Below are positions 5,999 through 9,161 of a stretch of 9,161 nucleotides of DNA, in pieces. This stretch comes from Candidatus Poseidoniaceae archaeon (GTDB lineage Archaea; Thermoplasmatota; Poseidoniia; Poseidoniales; Poseidoniaceae), in contig JAQXFM010000153.1 of the NCBI GenBank assembly GCA_029250305.1, forward strand, positions 1-9,161. Direction: 5' to 3'. Below the pieces are notes generated by a model, which worked only from the letters and a program-made list of their open reading frames with translations, had not been told where the DNA came from and did not search any database. Positions within the stretch are counted from its first letter, which is position 1. Every line of letters starts with the position of its first letter. A program made the translations under genes and the position numbers.

Positions 5999-8900
5999 AA
6001 AGATGGGTGAGATCAATCTCGCCAAGGTCATCGCCGCCACCCTTCCGCATGCGAACCAAGAACAGAACGACGGCCACAGCAATCAACGCAATGAGCAGAA
6101 GTGTCCCTGTTTCAAAGTCGCCTGTGTCCTCAGCGGTGGTTCCTTCCAAGGTATCTGGGATACCGTCATTGTCATCGTCTTGATCTGCGAAAAGCCATGT
6201 GGTCATACCGTCAGGGCAATTGACATCATCTGGTTGCCCGTCGCCATCCGTATCAATTGAAGCGCAAGCGTCCAAAGGATAGTCGTCTCGTGCATCTGGT
6301 ACGCCATCGTTGTCATCGTCGGTGTCTTCTTGATCTGGCCCACATGGATAGCCAATAGCGCTGTTGAACCACACGTTGGTTTGTTGAGTGTATGTGCATG
6401 AATTTGTCCAGTCGCCGTCTGTATCGAGTTGGGTGATTTCGAAATCCACTGCATCGGTTGTTGAAGCGCCCAACGCATCGGTCACCTTTGCTTCGAGGAC
6501 ATAAAACCCGTATGGTAGGTCGGTGATGTTGTACTGTGCTTCATTTGGCCCGCGTGTGACTTCTTCGCCGGATGCATCGGTAATGATCCATTCAATGGTG
6601 AGTTCATCGATTGAATCGAGGTCATCACTGTACGTCACTTGAGCATTCAATGGGGTGGTTTCCATTGCCCTTTGACCAGAATATGGTGTTGTGATTTCAA
6701 CCAAGGGAGCGCCGTTGAGAGCCATAAGGATCACAATTGATGTGTTCATGCCTTCAGTGTAATTGACGGTCAAGGTCTGGATTGGAAGCCCTGGTGCTGT
6801 GGCTTGAATGTTCGCCGAAGTCAATGTGGTCGTCGAGGACTCATCCGCAATAATAATTGGAAGTTCAACCAAGACAGAGGTGCCCTCCACTTGTGTCGAA
6901 TGTTCCGAAGCGTGGCCTGTGGTTTCAATCGCGAAGATCACTTCAATCGGTACGCCGTTGACTTGTGCATCGAAGTTGTAGGTGATCCACATGTGGATTG
7001 CTGCGCCATCGTATGCCGAGGTTTGGGTGGCCATCACGTCCACAAGGTTGACGACAATTGCACCTGAAGCCGCCACCTCACCGATGATTGAACCGCCTTC
7101 AATCCGAGCGGAATAATGGTCTGCTGAAAGCACAACCGATGCTAAGATCTCGGGAGAACGGAACACAACTGGGGCGATGGAGCCGTCATCAACATCGGCG
7201 TGCAAATCAATCGCAACAGCGTAGTTTGCAGCACTCATGCCTTCGACGATGAGGCTGTCCATGGTGCGACCATGATGGCTTGAAAAGGCGGTTCCTACGC
7301 CTTCACCGTTCAAGATGAGGCCGTCAATGATTCCTGCTGTTTCATCAAAATCGACAGCGGGTGCGCCCGACACTTGAACGGTGTTCAAATCAATAAAGCG
7401 ATTGTTGATTCCTGCAAGGCCGCCCATTGCCCCGACGGTTCCATTTAGATTGGAAACCGTAAAGCCTCCATCAATGGATTCCAGCCAGCCAATGTAGCCG
7501 CTTCCATTGAACGCAGTTGCATCGATGTTGTCCATTGAACCGGTCGCGGCTGTGACTTCGAATCCATGCGTCATTTCTCCGCCGAAGGTAAGGCCATCAA
7601 TATCCAATACGGATTGACGAGCCCACAGTCCAACGCCATTGCAATTCTCAAGGGTGACGTCTGAGAGGATGAGGGTTCCCTCGGTAGCGATGGTATTGAT
7701 GCACCCGCTTCCGGCATCATAGAGGATGCTGTCAGTGAGTTCGACGGTTGCGTTGCTACCGCTTGTAATGACAATCAATGGGTCGGCGCCAGAGGAGCGT
7801 GCAAGTTCGGTTCCAGCTGCGCTCAGTTGACCTAATTGAGAGACTGTCAACGCAGGTGAGGCTTCCAGCACCGATGAGGCAGAGAGATCGATCGTTGAGG
7901 AAGTAAGGGAGCCGAGGTGCAACCCGCCCCAGCGAGCGCCTTGACCAGTGGAAGAAAGTGTAGCATCGCCAACGTCCATAGCGCCGTCCACGGTGATTGT
8001 GCGGCCTTCTGAGATTCGCACTGATACGCCGTCATCTATGCTCAGTGTTCCTGTTTGGCTGACGGTGAGGTCAGCATCGAGGAAGTAAGGACTCCATTGC
8101 GATTCCAAGATTAGCCACTCATCGAGCGAGCCACCAGTAATTCTTGAAGCCATGAATGTGTGATCGAGAGAGGTTGACGAATCCCAAGTGACAAAGTCTG
8201 TAAATGAGCCAATTTGAAGATTGACGTTCTTGATTCCGCCAGTTGTTTCGCTGCTGTCTGTGACTTCACGGGCCGTTGCGGTGGTGCTTAGGCGGCCTTG
8301 ATCGTCTGTTGAAGCAACCGAGCCGTCCACAGAAATGAGCGCACCAGCAACCGGTTCGCCTTGGTCGAGAACTCTGATGGTAAGTTCTGAGAGGACATTC
8401 AGCGACGCTCCTGTGAGCGCCGTGACCGTTCCCGAAATCGAGCCTGCCACCAAGTCATATTCGCAACCGGGCTGGAGGACAAGGTTGCCGTTGATGTGAA
8501 CACGTTCAGAAGTTCGAAGGCTCTGACAAGCCCATGATACGTTTCCTATGACATCGAATCCGTCTTCACTGTTTGACGACAACATGCTGTCAAAGCCCAT
8601 TGAGAAACTGTGGGCGGTAATCGTTGAAGCATCGCCCATCAGTTGAGCGCTGCCTTGGACACTCACCAAGCCGTCTGCAGGAAGAAGCAGGGTCGTGCTG
8701 TCGAGTTGGAGGCCGCTACCGGTTTCAAGGGTCAAATCGCCAGTCAGGACGTGTGGGCTGCCGTCAGGGCGGGCGCCGAGATAGACAACTTGGCCGCTCG
8801 TGATGGTCCAGTCGCCCTGAGGAATCACTGGAACTTGAACAGACTGGCCCATGCTCCCTCCGTAGAGGGTGACCCTCACGCCGGCACCGCCAAGACTGAC

Positions 8901-9161
8901 GTCGACAATGCTGCCTTGAGATTTGAGGGGCAGTGTTGCTGCGCCGTTGGTGTTGCTTTGTAAGATGAAACCGTGAACGGCAATGGTTGCTTCGATTGGC
9001 GAGCCTGTGAGGTCGGTGAACGTCACAGGTGTCTCATCAAGGAAGTCTGAGGAGGAGGTGGAAATGGTCGCGGTTGTTGAACCGCCGTACAGGAGGTAGC
9101 CATCTCCCAGTGCATCAGAGGATGTTGCTTGGGTGTTTTGGGGTTGGAAATCGCGGACGGT
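5997..9161 (-). CDS. Giant beta-helix surface protein with calcium-binding repeats and membrane anchor (N terminus missing)
   Basis: The frame is open to the window's right edge, so 1054 residues are visible and the true start is outside. A GTG at 9026 is internal, because 45 in-frame codons precede it without a stop. Numbered from the edge: carboxypeptidase-regulatory-like beta domains near 46-105 and 258-305 (the latter with VLDQGEPVAGALISVDG); a long stretch of short beta repeats (about 360-705) typical of a right-handed parallel beta-helix, with phrases such as GTLSIDDGVSVRISEG and GTLILSDVTLENCNG; a further beta region; an Ig-like domain (817-911); a thrombospondin-type-3-like acidic region (913-1007); a membrane helix (about 1018-1038); and a short tail RMRKGGG then GDDLGEIDLTHL, probably cytoplasmic. 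Beta-helix proteins often bind or cleave polysaccharide or act as adhesins; no catalytic residues could be assigned. It probably stands on the outer face of the membrane. It is translationally coupled to the next gene. Confidence 0.88.
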   Translation of the reverse strand, partial: TVRDFQPQNTQATSSDALGDGYLLYGGSTTATISTSSSDFLDETPVTFTDLTGSPIEATIAVHGFILQSNTNGAATLPLKSQGSIVDVSLGGAGVRVTLYGGSMGQSVQVPVIPQGDWTITSGQVVYLGARPDGSPHVLTGDLTLETGSGLQLDSTTLLLPADGLVSVQGSAQLMGDASTITAHSFSMGFDSMLSSNSEDGFDVIGNVSWACQSLRTSERVHINGNLVLQPGCEYDLVAGSISGTVTALTGASLNVLSELTIRVLDQGEPVAGALISVDGSVASTDDQGRLSTTATAREVTDSSETTGGIKNVNLQIGSFTDFVTWDSSTSLDHTFMASRITGGSLDEWLILESQWSPYFLDADLTVSQTGTLSIDDGVSVRISEGRTITVDGAMDVGDATLSSTGQGARWGGLHLGSLTSSTIDLSASSVLEASPALTVSQLGQLSAAGTELARSSGADPLIVITSGSNATVELTDSILYDAGSGCINTIATEGTLILSDVTLENCNGVGLWARQSVLDIDGLTFGGEMTHGFEVTAATGSMDNIDATAFNGSGYIGWLESIDGGFTVSNLNGTVGAMGGLAGINNRFIDLNTVQVSGAPAVDFDETAGIIDGLILNGEGVGTAFSSHHGRTMDSLIVEGMSAANYAVAIDLHADVDDGSIAPVVFRSPEILASVVLSADHYSARIEGGSIIGEVAASGAIVVNLVDVMATQTSAYDGAAIHMWITYNFDAQVNGVPIEVIFAIETTGHASEHSTQVEGTSVLVELPIIIADESSTTTLTSANIQATAPGLPIQTLTVNYTEGMNTSIVILMALNGAPLVEITTPYSGQRAMETTPLNAQVTYSDDLDSIDELTIEWIITDASGEEVTRGPNEAQYNITDLPYGFYVLEAKVTDALGASTTDAVDFEITQLDTDGDWTNSCTYTQQTNVWFNSAIGYPCGPDQEDTDDDNDGVPDARDDYPLDACASIDTDGDGQPDDVNCPDGMTTWLFADQDDDNDGIPDTLEGTTAEDTGDFETGTLLLIALIAVAVVLFLVRMRKGGGDDLGEIDLTHL
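6141..6425 (-). other. Thrombospondin-type-3-like calcium-binding region
   Basis: Four acidic motifs are visible in order: DTDGDWTNS, DTDDDNDGVPD, DTDGDGQPDD and DQDDDNDGIPD. They match the DxDxDGxxD calcium-binding repeats of thrombospondin type 3 / OmpA-linked families. Four cysteines (in NSCTY, YPCGP, DACAS and VNCPD) lie between them and may pair. The region sits just before the membrane helix (6048-6110), so it probably forms a calcium-stiffened stalk. Confidence 0.85.
7047..8084 (-). other. Predicted parallel beta-helix segment of the giant surface protein
   Basis: Over about 345 residues the protein shows repeated short strand-turn units with alternating hydrophobic residues and Gly/Asn/Asp turns, such as LTVSQTGTLSIDDG, ITVDGAMDVGDATLSSTG and LDIDGLTFGGE. 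Spacing is roughly 20-25 residues and no unit is well conserved. This pattern is typical of pectate-lyase-like beta-helices. Cysteines in SGCINT and ENCNG may form a disulfide. Confidence 0.55.

Noticed and set aside
8892..9026. Start of the giant surface protein at the GTG at 9026
   Set aside because: The same frame stays open for 45 more codons to the window edge and continues the same Ser/Thr/Gly-rich composition, with no signal peptide after the GTG. It is an internal valine.

Overview
The window reads as a piece of an archaeal chromosome, most likely from a marine planktonic euryarchaeon of the Marine Group II / Poseidoniales type. That placement is an inference (about 65% sure). It rests on two large Ser/Thr/Asp-rich surface proteins, each held by one C-terminal membrane helix, built from Ig/PKD-like and thrombospondin-type-3-like modules, and on an archaeal-style PCNA-binding peptide at the end of the ligase. 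There is no rRNA or other taxonomic marker in the window.

All six genes lie on the minus strand, so transcription runs from high to low coordinates. In that order they are: (1) a giant beta-helix cell-surface protein whose N terminus is beyond the right edge (5997-9161); (2) a small three-helix membrane protein of unknown function, with its ribosome binding site overlapping the stop codon of gene 1 (5418-5987); (3) a stand-alone PPC/DUF296 domain protein (4953-5381); (4) an NAD+-dependent DNA ligase, LigA (2753-4921); (5) a secreted, membrane-anchored protein with a CxCH motif, five tandem Ig-like repeats, a PKD-like and an FnIII-like domain (150-2678); (6) the first 49 residues of another secreted protein with a Cx3CH motif, starting at a GTG and running off the left edge (1-147).

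The longest gap between genes is 74 bp, using the preferred start for gene 5. No RNA gene, CRISPR array, insertion sequence or attachment site was seen, and no stretch over 300 bp lacks a gene. Genes 1-2 and 5-6 look translationally coupled. Genes 2-3-4 are separated by only 31-36 bp and may be co-transcribed, although an AT-rich palindrome before gene 3 could be a promoter.

The most interesting observation is in ligA. A bacterial-type NAD+ ligase with all its usual domains carries an extra Pro/Ser/Glu-rich tail after the BRCT domain, and the protein ends exactly in QASLTDF. That fits the PCNA-interacting peptide (QxxLxxF) found at the C termini of many archaeal replication proteins. It suggests a bacterial ligase refitted for the archaeal sliding clamp. 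The second point of interest is the pair of adjacent secreted proteins, each with a different Cys-His motif (CxCH, Cx3CH) shortly after the signal peptide.
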